From Allolobophora icterica (Eukaryota > Annelida > Clitellata > Crassiclitellata > Lumbricidae), in contig OY744613.1 in assembly GCA_963556255.1 (NCBI GenBank), positions 40,057,286-40,121,285 of the forward strand: a DNA stretch of 64,000 nucleotides, given 5' to 3'. The notes under the pieces are model-generated. The model saw only the letters and a list, made by a program, of their open reading frames with translations. It did not search any database and was not told the origin of the DNA. The stretch's first letter is position 1. Every line of letters starts with the position of its first letter. Of the stretch, positions 45,581-57,864 are shown one piece after another. Made by a program: the position numbers and the translations under genes.

Positions 45581-45929
45581 TTATATGCCAGTATTTCCAA
45601 GAGCATAAGATGGGGCCTAAGGTCTCTATAGGCCTACAGCTCTCATATCAGAGCCGATTTTAAGCAGGGGTTACACGCATACAGGCAGAGGCGTAACTTT
45701 GGCCTAAAAAGTGGGGGGTACCAATTTCTTACATACACGAAGCAAGGCGGAGACTGCGATCTCTGGGGAAGGTACAATAATAAAATATTGAGCGGCATTG
45801 TTCAAAAAGTGGGGGGTACGGTACCCCTCAGTCCAAAAAGTGGGGGGGGGGTACGGGTACCCCTCGTACCTCCCACAAATTACGCCTTTGCATACAGGCC
45901 ACACCACTCAAGGCCACCACCACTGTTGC

Positions 45930-46590
45930 CATTTTATTTTTGGTGTCCTAGAAAACACCACCACATCATTCCTGTCCTCAAATCTCTCCACTGGCTTAAA
46001 CTACCCGAAGGAATAGAATACAAAGTTATATCACTCACCTACAACACACTCCAATCCTCTCAGCCCTCCTATCTCCGTCAGCTGTTGATTCACGCTCCAA
46101 CCATTCCGCTCAACCCGCTCCTCTTCTGCCCTAACACTCATCCGCCCTTCCGTCACCTCATCACTAAAATTTGCGAATCGTTCCATAGCCATAGCTGTCC
46201 CACCTCTCTGGAACAAACTCCCACCAGTAGGCCTACTGCGAGAAATTTCAGATCCATCGTACGAACTCACCAAAACCTCACCTCTAGCTATCTCTCCCCA
46301 GGCAGGCCTATCCATTCAAAACTGAAAACAATGCTCTTTCACAAGTCTTGTCCTGATTCATCCTCTTCCCTTTACCTCGCTCGCTGTTCCGACCCCAAGC
46401 ACCACCCTCATTAGCCGTCTGACTGTCTGCCTGACTGACTGCAGTTTGGATCTTTGGCCTGGAACTGATTTCACCCACCCACCCCGCCTAACGATTCTGA
46501 TTTGATTGAGCGCCTGTAAATAAGCTGGTTCCCGCGACTTTGCTTTTGTGGGCGCTGTAGAAATTTCGAGATTACGATTAGGGCCTACGA
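45930..46590 (+). mobile_element. L2-like LINE RT fragment with frameshift
   Basis: One frame shows HHIIPVLKSLHWLKLPEGIE then YKVISLTYNTLQSSQPSYLR; after a frameshift the other gives IAVPPLWNKLP. It ends with GTGGGCGCTGTAGAAATTTC and ATTACGA repeats, as in related copies. Dead. Confidence 0.8.
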
Positions 46591-46800
46591 TTACGAGAGG
46601 TCGGGGTTGATCAAATCCACGCCAGGGCAGAAATGTGGTTCGAGACGACGAGGATCGAGAGGTCTGGCCACCGCCCTCATGTGCCGAGGCTAAGAAAATG
46701 AAGTCGCTAACATTATACTCATGGGTGTCTGAGTGTCGGCTTAATGGATTGCTCTTCTTACCGACGTTTCAGCCATGAAAGCCGTGTTAGGTTAATTCGC
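46590..46800 (+). repeat. Dispersed SINE-like repeat, copy 1
   Basis: The order CAGGGCAGAAATGTGGTTCG, CCACCGCCCTCATGTGCC, GGCTAAGAAAATGAAG and TGCTCTTCTT is shared with 58860-59110. The box-B region is degraded (GGGTTGATCAAATCC). Confidence 0.65.
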
Positions 46801-47200
46801 TCTAGGCCTATGCTGTTTGCTAAGAGTTGGATATCCACTCGTGACTCGACCAGATAAATCCCGAATAAAAATTATTGGCGTCGTGCATTTACAGTAAACA
46901 CTAATAATTTAGTACATCAATTAATAAAGCTATTAATGTTGTATTGCCAGTGGTGGTTTGCGAGCTAGTAGCTACTAGTAGTCTAATATACTATTCCGAT
47001 TCGGGCAAGTTGGAGTTATAGTGGGGTCAATAAGAAACAACAAACAACTGAATCGTTCAAGTTATGTGTACAAGCACAAAACTTTCTAATTTAATACCTT
47101 AAAATATATAAAAAATAATCTGATATACTAACACCTGTGAATATGATTGTAAATAATGAAATTTATTCACTTTTTGTAAAAGATGACAACGCCGTCTACT
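46800..47200. other. Intergenic, nothing recognised
   Basis: AT-rich sequence without exon, tail or repeat signal. Confidence 0.5.
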
Positions 47201-47203
47201 TGG

Positions 47204-47640
47204 GCTTCTTCTTCTTTATGTTCTCTGCCCACCGGCAGGTTCGTATGACCAATGACGCCATCGTTCTCTGTCTTGTGCTCTTCTCTTCAGTCCACTGTAT
47301 CCTTCTTCTTTTGTCATCATCCAGTCTAGCAGCATTGCCCTCGGTCTTCCTCGCGTCTTTCTCCCCTCCATCCTTCCCTCCATGATGTCTCTTAGCAGTG
47401 TCTCACTCCTTAGGATGTGCCCGATCCATTTCCTTTGTCGTCCGCGTATAGTACTTATGAGTGATCTTTGTTCTTCTACCATTTGCAGGATTTCCTCGTT
47501 CGTCCTCCGTTCCACCCAGCTAACTCTCTCCATTCTGCGCCACACCCACATCTCGAAGGCCTCCAATCTTTTTATGTTGGGCTTAGTTGCGCACAATTGG
47601 GCTGATTGTGGTACATCTTTACGTGTGTTTTACGTTGATA
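47204..47640 (-). mobile_element. LINE RT tail fragment ending in AGA triplets
   Basis: The minus frame has [47 protein letters not shown] and [17 protein letters not shown]. Stop TAA (47216-47218) lies within the AGA-repeat tail. Same family type as 13377-13662. Confidence 0.85.
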
Positions 47641-48300
47641 TGGGTTATCAACTTGGGTTTTAATTCCTATACGCTGTCGTTAATAATAATATAAATAATA
47701 TAATTAGGCCTATATTACAGTTATGTTAATGATATAACAATTTCGGGAGTAAATCCTTAAATTAGCGCTGTTGTCGTCTGATTACCTCCGTCAGCATAAT
47801 AACACTGTAGGGCTATCGAAGTGTACAGTAGGGCCCTATACGAACTCGGCAATGGAATTGTCACGGGTGGGCAAGCGTAGTAAGTGTATATTTTGCCAGA
47901 GGGTGCTAGGGAAGTGGTCATTGGTCAAGTGGCGATATTATTGCAATCGAGGCCAAATACCACCCTGCTTGGTTGCTAGATCTGTTACGTAAAGCAGCAT
48001 GTCACATGTGAAACTGAAAATGTAAAGTGTATAACCTGGTTACTGGTTAGATGCGGAATCAGTCGCATTAGCTGAAATTGTTGCATATTTGGAAGAAGCC
48101 AGAGCCAGCGACATTTTGCCTCCAGCATTCAAACTAGCTGAACTTAGCTAACTTTATGCAGAACAACTTTATGGTATTTTCTTGACAAGTAAACCTAAAT
48201 TAAGCTACTCGACATAAGGATCATTTACTAGAAAACTTTCCAGACTTGACTGTTGGCAGTCATGTACGAGATGTTCTTTTAACTTTTCGTGAAAATTTAG
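47640..48300. other. Intergenic, nothing recognised
   Basis: No coding signal or repeat family was recognised. Confidence 0.5.
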
Positions 48301-49040
48301 GCATGGCGCTGGAACAAATAAATCAGAACACTGATACGGATGCAGTCCATCTCATGCATACGGCAATATTGGTTCGGAATGAAATGGACAGAGTTCTTGC
48401 AAGTCGATGACAACAAAACTGAACTGCTTCATTTTCTTGTGGACGTTATGACCACTGTAAACATTCCAGATGAGTTGATTTTTGTGACTTGTGATGATCA
48501 TGTAAGATGCTGCAGTGCAACTATACTGACATCAATAGCATTGATCCAAGCACTCATGAAGAGGCCGACACTCACCTAAGCCTTCACTGTCAACATGCTG
48601 CCCAAACTGGTTCCAAAAAATTGCCATAAGCACAGCTGATACTGATGTCGTTTTGGTAGTTGCATATTTACAGAATTTAAAAATTTATTAATTTTGCATC
48701 CATTTGGCAGGGACTGCAATCAGGCCTGATTGCAGTTCATGATTTGTAAAATTCCCTTGGTCCCAATAATTGTAAAGCACTTCCAGTCTTTCACTCAGAA
48801 CCTATGTAAAGTCACAGATGACATTGATGAAGCAACTATAGCAGTTTTAGAACGGTTTGTCATAATCATGTATGACAGGACTAGTGACTGCACTGACCTT
48901 AACCCAGCATGTAAACAACTCTTTACCAAGAAATCAGACACTTAAATTATTACAACCTACATCGGATGCATCATTCAACATGTCAAAAGAACCGTTCTTC
49001 AAGGAGTCCACTGTTGGGGTAATTGCCTCAATAAACAACC
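48300..49040 (+). pseudogene. Decayed transposon-type ORF (HEEADTH family)
   Basis: Three frames in sequence give WTEFLQVDDNKTELLHFLVD and LIFVTCDDHVRCC; then DPSTHEEADTHLSLHCQHAA; then ACKQLFTKKSDTLKLLQPTS. Proteins with NKTELFxFL, HEEADTRxxxH and an LPPT...H tail are abundant in invertebrate genomes and behave as repeats. The function is not established to my knowledge. Several frameshifts and stops make this copy dead. Confidence 0.6.
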
Positions 49041-49143
49041 TAAAAATGTACAACCCTGCTAGGAGGTGTAAATGTTTTAAAGCTAATCTGTGCACAGCTT
49101 TGTGTGATTGTGATGACAGTATATCCGAGAATCAGCCTGAATC

Positions 49144-49177
<34 letters not shown>
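49144..49177. repeat. TCAA tetranucleotide microsatellite
   Basis: Eight and a half TCAA units in a row. Confidence 0.95.
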
Positions 49178-49180
<3 letters not shown>

Positions 49181-49499
49181 ATTCTCTATTGAAGCAGTTT
49201 GAAAACAAAGCAGTATAACATACAGTAATATATCAGCATTTGCAACAAAAGGAGACCCAGAAGGGATAAAAAAATCCCACTATGTAGGGCCACCTGAGGT
49301 TCAATACTATCACAACAAATGTCATTATAAAAGTCTTTCAATCAATATTCTAATCAATTGCTTCGATCAAGAAAAAAAGAAGTGAACAAGATAAATCTAA
49401 ATTAAATGAGTTCAGTTAGAATTTAATTCAACTCAAATCATGACACAGCATGATCTGAGCAGATCCTTATGGTGGAGACTCTATCACGGGATCTCCACC

Positions 49500-49800
49500 T
49501 CTAGATGATGGCAAATAGACTTCATGGCTCAATCCCTCAAACAGCACCTGTCAAAAGTTGACCTACTGGCCTTTACTACCAACTGAGGCTCCTTAGAGCC
49601 TTTAGGAGGTACTGTCTTTACGACCATGGTGCATGCCTTTGTATGTACACGCATTGACTACTGTAACTCTGTGCTAATAGGGCTTCCAAAGACACGTCTG
49701 TCCTAAGAGCAATTGGTCTTAAATGCTGCAGGCAGATGGTGCAGGGAAAATCCTTACCACACATATTCGTTGCAATTTATGGGCACCACTGGAATAAATC
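49500..49800 (+). mobile_element. L2-like LINE RT core fragment
   Basis: Translation gives TMVHAFVCTRIDYCNSVLIG, LPKTRLS, stop, EQLVLNAAGRW, the VHAFVxSRIDYCNSLLxGLP block of L2-like polymerases. Confidence 0.8.
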
Positions 49801-49954
49801 GATATAGTTGCTTCATCAATATCATCTGTGACTTCAGATAGGTTCAGAAATGCTTCAATGGCCACTGGATATGAACTCCTCGCTTTACAGGCTAATCTCT
49901 ATCCATTTACCATCTACTACCAGAAAGATTTAAAATACAGTGTTTCAGCACCTG

Positions 49955-50230
49955 TGTTGTGAGTGACATTTGCATATGATGCCATCACACTTCATGCCAT
50001 GATCAAAGGGCCTGGCCTCCATCCAACCATCAAGACTATAGAGCATTTCAGTGATGAAACTGCTAGCAAGCACAAGAACTTTAAAAATCTTAGCATTCTC
50101 ATGAACAATCTAGGTGATTTGAAGACGAGTGTTGAATGTCTTCTTTATGCTGCTATTATCCTTGTAATGGAATTAATGGTACAGTTAAACGACTTTTCTT
50201 CAAACCGTCACAACAAACCACATTTTCAGT
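49955..50230 (+). pseudogene. Decayed transposon-type ORF (FSDxxxSKHKNFKN family)
   Basis: The frame reads TIKTIEHFSDETASKHKNFK, NLSILMNNLGDLKTSVE, then after a frameshift NGINGTVKRLF. It resembles a repeat-like invertebrate family with FSDGxxxQYKNxKNxxNL and CDGxGGTVKR. Function unknown. It may be the same dead element as 48300-49040, interrupted by the LINE at 49500-49800. Confidence 0.55.
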
Positions 50231-50234
50231 GAAC

Positions 50235-52285
50235 AGCAACTGTTTCTTTGAGCTGACTGACTTGAACATAATCTCTTCTATGTGCCTAATACATAACTGA
50301 TGTTGCTAAGAGCTGAATACTAGGCCTCATTTAAAAATGCAAAGAAGGTTCCAGAAACATATGAATTCACCATTGCTACAGGGATCATAGGTTCATTCCA
50401 GTGGCCCAGAAATAAAGATGATTATTGGGTGCCATCCATAACCATAACAGGATGGCATTATCAATTGGATGACAAAATTATAAATGAAACATTTGTTTAA
50501 AAAAAACTGCAGATACACACTTTTGAAAGCTCTCCAATTTTACATATTGAATGTGTGCTTGATTCACAACTTTAGAATGCATTATTGAAACTTTCTATGC
50601 TATTTACTTTCAAATTATGTATGTTGTGCAATTGTTAATGTACCACCGCAAACTGCAAATATCATGGCTTTTGAAAACTTTTTTACTAACCTAATCTAAA
50701 GAATACCAACAAGAGTTTGGTATCACTAAAAAGGTTGTTCTTCAAGCTTTCCATTGATGCATGTTTTACTTGTTTATCAGGTGATACACGACCGTTTGGT
50801 CAGTTAAAAGTGACCACTATTGTGGAGATGAAGAGGTTTTGGCAAAGTGCTACAGTAGTTCCTGTCGACCAAGACACAAATAAATTACACATTTACAACT
50901 CCACCAATAGCTGAATAAAACCACACAAAAATTATTACTTTCTGACATATAATTCAGGTGTAGTGTTTCAGCAAACATGGCAAAAATTGGTTCGGCAAGA
51001 AATTTTTGACACTTTGCAACAACTTTGGTTAATTGCTCAGATCAAAGACAACAAATTTGACTTCACCTTGTAAATCTATGCAGTGCTTAGAACTCAAAAC
51101 TGAAAACCAAATGTGTGTAGCTGCTCTAGATCAAAAGTTATGGAAGTCTCAAAATGACAAAAATTCGCGTAAAATTTTCGTCCTACCCAGCAACTTCAAA
51201 AGCCTATATCTCTGTCAATTTTTGCTATAGACGCGTGAAATTTTCCAGTTGTTCATACCATATGATCAGGAATTTTTGGTGAAAAAATCAAGAAATTCTG
51301 AATTGTCGAGTCGGAATCATTGGTTGAGTTGATAGGCCTACGGAATGACCCATTGAGCAGAAAAAATTCGATTTATTTTTTTCTATTTCTCAGGATGTTA
51401 GTATATCAGGTTATCATCAGCTTTGTTTCCTGATTCTAAATATGTCTTTCTTTTGCTTGTACACCCAATTTGAACAATTCTACACTAAGAAAACCAACTA
51501 TTAGCATATTATAGTTTGATCAGGATTTTCCCGGCGCCTACTTGCCCGTAAAACAAGAACGCCCGAAATTTAAAGGGGCAAGTGCTCCATCTGCCCCCAT
51601 GCCTTCTACGCCTCTGTATAAGAGTGTCGTTAAATATTTCCCAATCGCATAATACATAATAAGGACGTATTGCTGGTGAAAGGTAGAAATATAAAGTATA
51701 GCGCTACACAAAATGCTCTATCTTTCGAAGGCTATGTTGATGACGCCATATTTAACAACTAGGTCAGAGTGGTAATGATGTTTCGGTTAAATGACATTTA
51801 TTTTAATTGAAATAAATTGCAAGTTATTGGATTAGACAGCCATGAGCTGGGGAGTCGAGTTATGGGTGAGCAGACTTTTTGATCTGATATATCAAGATAT
51901 TGAATAAAGTTGTTTAGTGGCACAACTGTTGACGCGTAGCCGCGGTAGCGATAGGGTACTACCACTTGGCTAATCACTAACAAATTTGCGCCGTCTTGTT
52001 TTAAATATTACAGCAATATTGCAGCAGCATTACAATTAATTTGCGTCGTCCAGTGATGGTCTTTCGAAAATGGAATAACTCTCAGTATTTTTAAGTAACT
52101 TCAAGTAAGTAATGGCGGGATGTTTTGTCGCAAAAGAAGTAATCACACACTATTAGGCTGAAGATGAGTCATAGATGTATAGCCACCTCGTTGGTTGTCG
52201 GTGGTGCTTTACTTCCAGTGTCGTTACCTGCTGGAGCTGATTTCAGGTGTACCCAAGTAGGCGCTGTATAAATATCCAGGTACCT
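50235..52285. other. Long stretch without recognised gene
   Basis: Scattered short frames (for example 50717-50914) show no family features. A possible continuation of the decayed ORF (NAKKVPETYEF) lies near 50340. Confidence 0.5.
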
Positions 52286-52289
52286 ATCT

Positions 52290-55150
52290 AGATGAATTGG
52301 CACCGTTTTCGGTAGACCTCGGTATTTACTGGGGCGCTGCTAGTGTAACCAAATTTTACCTGGAGATACCTGGCATCGAAACTAGTCGAACGCAACTATT
52401 CCCGACTGCGAATAACGATCCGACGATTTTCTACGAATTTTTAAAGTTTCCGTGAAACACACTACAAATCGGTCTATCTCGCCATATTTACACATACCGT
52501 ATATCCCGAAAGTTATGACACGAATATCTCGGCAACGATAAATTTTATAGCGCATTACTTTGTTATAGCGCATTACATTGTACAATGACCATTAATAAAG
52601 CTGCACATAATACTGTAGACGTGGTGGTTATCACGATAAATTTTATAGCGCATTACTTTGTTCAGTGACTATTAATAAAGCTGCACATAATACTGTAGGA
52701 AAAATAAATATGCAAATGGTCACTATATTACTTATATTTAAAAAATCTGTATGTCGTGCTGTATGATAATAACTACGATGAACCAGGTGTCACGACAAAA
52801 GGCTTACGGACAAAAGGTTCACCGACAAAAGGTTCACGACAAATGGTACACGACAAAAGGTTCACGACAAAAGGTTCACGACACATGGTTCACGGACAAA
52901 AGGTTCACCGACAAAAGTTTCACAGGCGAAAGGATAACGATATTCCAGCTTCTAGGTTGAGCGATATTTTCATTGGTTTCATATCATTTTCATCGCTCTT
53001 CCAGCTTTTAGTTTAATCTACGACATAAGTTCATCGCTCTTCCAGCTTTTAGTTTAATCTACGACATAAGTTCATCGCTCTTCCAGCTTCTAGTTTAATT
53101 CACATTTTAATCGTTCATCCCGCTTCCAGTTTAATTTACATTTTAATCATTGATCCCGCTTCCAGTTTAATTTACATTTTTATCGTTCATCCCGCTTCCA
53201 GTCTAATTTACATTTCTATCGTTCATCCCGCTGCTAGTTTAATTTATATTTTAATCGTTCGTCCCGCTTCCAATTTAATTTAGATTTTAATCGTCATCCC
53301 GCTTCCAGTTTAATTAACATTATAATCGTTCGCCCGCTGCCAGTTTAATTAACTTTTTAATCGTTCATGCCGCCTCTGGTTTAATTAACATTTTCATCGT
53401 CATCCCGACCCTAGTTTAATTAACTTTTTAGTCGTTCATCCCGCTCCTAGTTTAATTAGCATGTTAACAGTTCATCCCGCTCCTATTTTAATTATATTTT
53501 AATCGTTGATCCCGCTTCCTGTTTAATTAACTTTTTATTCGTTGATCCCGCTTCCAGTTTAATTAACTTTTTAAGGGTTCATCCCGCTCCTAGTTAGACT
53601 AACTGTTCAATGGTTCATCCCGCTTCTAGTTTAACATTTTAATCGTTCATCCCGCTTCTAGTTTAATTTAACTGAGAGTGGGACGAACGATTAAAAAGTT
53701 AATTATAGTAGGAGCGGGATGACGATTAAAATGTTAGTTAAACTAGAAGCGGGATGAACTACTAAAAAGTTAATTAAACTAAGAGCGGGATGAACCGTTA
53801 ATAAGTTAATTAAACTGGAAGCGGGATCAACGATGAAAAAGTTAATTAAACAGGAAGCGATATCAACGATTAAAATGTAAATTAAACTAGAAGCGGGATG
53901 AACAATTAAAAAGTTAATTAAACTAGGATCGGGATGACGATTAAAAGGTTAATTAAACTAGGAGCGGGATGAATGATTAAAATGTTAATTAAACTAGCAG
54001 CGGGATGAACGATAGAAATGTAAATTAGACTGGAAGCGGGATGAACGATAAAAATGTAAATTAAACTGGAAGCGGGATCAACGATTAAAATGTAAATTAA
54101 ACTGGAATCGGGATGAACGATTAAAATGTAAATTAAACTAGAAGCTGGAAGGGCGATGAAAATATGTAATATTGGCATTAAAAGTAGAAGCTGGAAGGGC
54201 GATGAAAATGTGTCGTATTAACGCTTAGAACTAGAAGCTGGAAGGGCGATGAAAATATGTCGTATTAACGCTTAGAACTAGAAGCTGGAAGAGCGATGAA
54301 CTTATGTCGTAGATTAAACTAAAAGCTGGATGAGCGACGAAAATGAGCTGAAACAAGAAGCTGGAAGTGCGATGAAAATGATATGAAACCAATTAAAATA
54401 TCGCTCAACCTAGAAGCTGGAATATCGTTATCCTTTCGCCTGTGAACCTTTTGTCGGTGAACCTTTTGTCCGTGAACCATTTGTCGTGAACCTTTTGTCG
54501 TGGAACCAGCCTACACAGATATATTACATTAGGACAATCCATTCCTTAACAATAACATCAATTTAGAACAATAAACAATAGCAATAACAATTGCAGGAAC
54601 ATTTATTGACAGTAACATCACCATGATAATTATTTTACACGAAAAATGACATTGCTAATAATAATAATTCACATTGGTCACATAATCAATAGAGTTGACC
54701 TTTCTTAAGTGGTAATAGTAAATATTATATAAAGTAAAATATTTTTATTAATAGTCACTGTACAAAGTAATGCGCTATAACAAAGTAATGCGCTATAAAA
54801 TTTATCGTGATAACCACCACGTCTACAGTATTATGTGCAGCTTTATTAATGGTCATTGTACAATGTAATGCGCTATAACAAAGTAATGCGCTATAAAATT
54901 TATCGTTGCCGAGATATTCGTGTCATAACTTTCGGGATATACGGTATGTGTAAATATGGCGAGATAGACCGATTTGTAGTGTGTTTCACGGAAACTTTAA
55001 AAATTCGTAGAAAATCGTCGGATCGTTATTCGCAGTCGGGAATAGTTGCGTTCGACTAGTTTCGATGCCAGGTATCACCAGGTAAAATTTGGTTACACTA
55101 GCAGCGCCCCAGTAAATACCGAGTTCTACCCCGTTTTCAAATTTGGCAAA
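52290..55150. repeat. Giant 2.85-kb inverted repeat with nested fold-back core
   Basis: The outer arms, about 52301-52720 and 54725-55145, are near-identical inverse copies; 204 bases (52382-52585 and 54856-55059) translate to the same 67-residue string from both arms, a shadow of the symmetry and not a gene. Inside the arms lies an inverted element (52785-54512) with GGTTCACGACAAAAG-type end repeats and a minisatellite that flips orientation near 53675. The spacers between outer and inner arms differ (about 75 versus 210 bp), so this is a nested structure. Confidence 0.9.
52785..54512. mobile_element. Inner fold-back element (ACAAAAGGTTCACG ends, minisatellite core)
   Basis: The left end has about nine CGACAAAAGGTTCAC words; the right end has five in inverse order. 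Inward, both sides carry CAGGCGAAAGGATAACGATA and then the array of about 20 TAGTTTAATT...ATCCCGCTTC units (35-36 bp), mirrored at about 53675. No transposase. The architecture resembles fold-back elements such as the TU elements described in sea urchin. Confidence 0.85.
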
Positions 55151-55480
55151 TGCTACAAGTTTATTTCCAGAATTATTGGAGGTTTTAAGCAATTGCTACG
55201 TTCTTGACGAGTGATGACCTTAGAACCGAGTTAACTTAAAGCCATGAAGAATGGCAGGTGTTTTGTGTGCAACGGGTGATGTCGTGCATTAATTGGCGTA
55301 ACATGTGCAGGTGAGCATACACATTATTGGTTTGTGTTGTGTCATTTGAGTAAGTAATTTTGATGTGAGACAAATGCTCACACTTTACAAAAACACTGCA
55401 TGCAAATCAGTTATTGCGAACAATGAAAAGGTACCACATAGATTAACTGCACTTTGCAAGTTCCGTTTCCCATTGAGGAG
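55150..55480. other. Intergenic, nothing recognised
   Basis: No exon or repeat signal. Confidence 0.5.
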
Positions 55481-55770
55481 CTGATTGACAAAGGTGTAAT
55501 GCTATTTCTCATTGGCTTTCAAAATCGTGATGTCTAACTGCACTTCATCTGGCGGACGCATTTCTGTGTGATTTTGTGCACGTTAAAAATTTTGTAATAA
55601 TACTAATAATAAAAATAGTAATGTGTGTTGAGAATGCTACAGCCCATTGTTGTTCCATGCTATCTACACAGCTTGGTGATAGCAAGCACTGACTTGGGTT
55701 GGGAGTAGGTCTCTGAATCGTTGAGTTATGCTTTAATGAAGTTCGATTACATTTACAATTACAAATCATA
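55480..55770 (+). mobile_element. L2-like LINE 3' region
   Basis: It is similar to 61740-62010 (TCTAACTGCACTTCA...GCACGTT...TTTGTAATAATA) and ends in GATTACATTTACAATTACAA, the family's 3' tail. Confidence 0.65.
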
Positions 55771-55964
55771 TTTTAAGACAACAGTCCTATTTCCAAAAGT
55801 CAGATGTCTTGTTTAGTAACGATGACATCGCAAATGTTCATGTTTTACACTTCTCAGACCACCAACACTAGAGTTCTGTGCCTGCTTTCATTGTGGCACC
55901 ACCTTTTCAAGGCAACATTCTCCACTGGTGTGATTTGTAGGGTAGAGCTGACCAAAGCTGAGGT

Positions 55965-56310
55965 GGGTGTGTGGATTAGGTGTGTTATGTGACTGGGTGG
56001 GTTGGAAGATGGGTGGATTTAGTGGGTTGGCTGGATTAAGTGATCGAGTCGATTAGGTTGATGGGTGGGTGGTTTCGGAGGGTGGATTTAGTGTGTTAAA
56101 TGACTGAGTGAGTGCCAAGGTAACCATGCAGTTGGTTGGATTTTGTGAGTGGGTGAATTAGGTGGATTGGTGGTTTAGATTGGTGGATTTAGTGAGTGTT
56201 AGTGGGTGAATTAGGTGAGTGGATTAAGGGAGTGGGTGGACTAAATTGTGAGTGGACTGAGTGGGTGTATTAGGTGATTGTGTTAGGTGGGTAGGTTAGG
56301 AATGAGCAGC
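55965..56310. repeat. GTGGGTGGATTAGGTGAGTG tandem repeat
   Basis: Imperfect units of 20-25 bp rich in GGTGGATTTAGTG recur across about 340 bp. Confidence 0.8.
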
Positions 56311-56524
56311 TTTTACACATGAAAACTAAAATTTATTTGCGTTATACTTGTTATTGCTAAAATTTATATTTGAATGTTTAGCAACAGATGACATTAATGT
56401 GAAATGGTTCAGAGGACATCTTATCAGTGAACATTACAATCACTGCAGTCTCCCGTATGCTCAACTCCTCTTATCTCCCATGTTAAAAGCTAGAATAGTT
56501 TGCATTTGTATGTATACATATGTA

Positions 56525-57103
56525 CACTGTGTCCGGGGAAAAAAGGATCCTTTTGATAATGTGAAAATTATTGGCTATAATAAACGCCGAGGCGAGTATT
56601 AGAGGGAGCATAACAGTTTTAATACTGACATTATTATCAACAAATTTATAATTTATGAACGGCCCCTGCTAAAAAAGTTACTTCATAATGACGTCGTTAA
56701 ATTACAAATTTAAAAAACAAATTTTTAATTGGTGTTTTAGAAAATGGCGTTCAGCCAAGAAGACCAAATCATAAAGAAATTAAAATTCTAAAACCTTTGA
56801 GCACATCTTGTAGTCTAATATTATTGAAATTGTAAAAACAAAATTGTGCAAAAATTTATAATTGGTAAATAACATTTAAAAATATATTGAAAAATTTTTA
56901 AAGATGATTTTTGAAGCCGTCCTTAACATTTTAATTCTGATGCATATGTCATTATTATTGGACAACAGGAACTTTTATATTTTGACCAGTAAATATTAGC
57001 TAATTATGTCAGGATTAAGATGGTTTTGGTATTTTTAAAATTGATGAATATTCACTAGTTATTTTCATATTACCATTAAGGATCCTTTTTTCCAGACACA
57101 CAG
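56525..57103. mobile_element. TA-flanked MITE (Tc1/mariner-like)
   Basis: CACTGTGTCCGGGGAAAAAA then GGATCCTT at the left matches the inverse CTGTGTGTCTGGAAAAAAGG then ATCCTT at the right. TA lies at 56523-56524 and 57104-57105. The 579-bp interior has no transposase. Confidence 0.75.
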
Positions 57104-57194
57104 TATATATGTGCATGTGTGTGTGTCTGTATATGTATGTAATACTATGTATGGATGTATGTTTGCTTGTATGTGGCCATTTATATGGAGCACA

Positions 57195-57240
57195 GCTGAA
57201 GAGGCGTTATATAAATCTGAATACGATTACAATTTACCTG
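57195..57240 (+). mobile_element. L2-like LINE 3' tail only
   Basis: GAAGAGGCGTTATATAAATC followed by GATTACAATTTAC matches the 3' tails of the LINE copies listed above; the rest is missing. Confidence 0.65.
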
Positions 57241-57534
57241 ATAAAAATATCACATACATGCATTAATATCCTGTGAGAGAGTACTTTCATCCATGCTATT
57301 TTTGTGCACTTGAGAATTGCCAGCATGCTTAAAATCATTGTTAATGCTTTCTTCATTGGTGCAGATGTGCCTGGGTATACAGTCTTAGATATCGACCGGA
57401 ATCAATTTAATCGCTGCTCAGCATTTGCGCTTAAGTTAAACAACTCCTGGCTTCACCTGAAAGCTGTTGCATCTGCGAACTGAACAAGTTGAGACGATTC
57501 ATGAATGCAGTGGATGCTTGGATTACTAGATGGA

Positions 57535-57830
57535 AGGATGGATGGATGCATGGTTGGATGCATGTGTGGGTGAATTGGTAGACAGATTTATGGGTGGATG
57601 GATGGATGGATGGATGGATGGATGGATGGGTGCATAGTTGGATGCATGTGTGGGTGTATTGTTAGGCGGGTTCATGGGTGGATGGGTGGATGGATGGGCG
57701 AGTGAGTGGATGGATGGATGAATAGGTAGACTCATAGGCGGGTGGTTGGGGCATTTGACTTGGATGGATTGTTGGGTGGAGGGATCAATGGATGGGTGAA
57801 TGGATGTGTGGATGAGTACAAGAGTGGGTG
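57535..57830. repeat. GGAT microsatellite block
   Basis: Impure GGATGGATGG(G/C) with GGATGCATG and GGGTGGATG variants. Confidence 0.92.
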
Positions 57831-57864
57831 TCCACTTGGAATGGTGTTTGGGCAGGCAAGTCTG

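Noticed and set aside
52930..54440. Regularly spaced repeats that could look like a CRISPR array
   Set aside because: Units are contiguous and diverged with no unique spacers, invert at the centre, and the DNA is eukaryotic.
52382..55059. Two identical 67-residue reading frames on opposite strands
   Set aside because: They are the two arms of the palindrome; identity follows from the inverted repeat and there is no coding signature.
57526..57735. His/Pro-rich frame on the minus strand
   Set aside because: It comes from the GGAT microsatellite.
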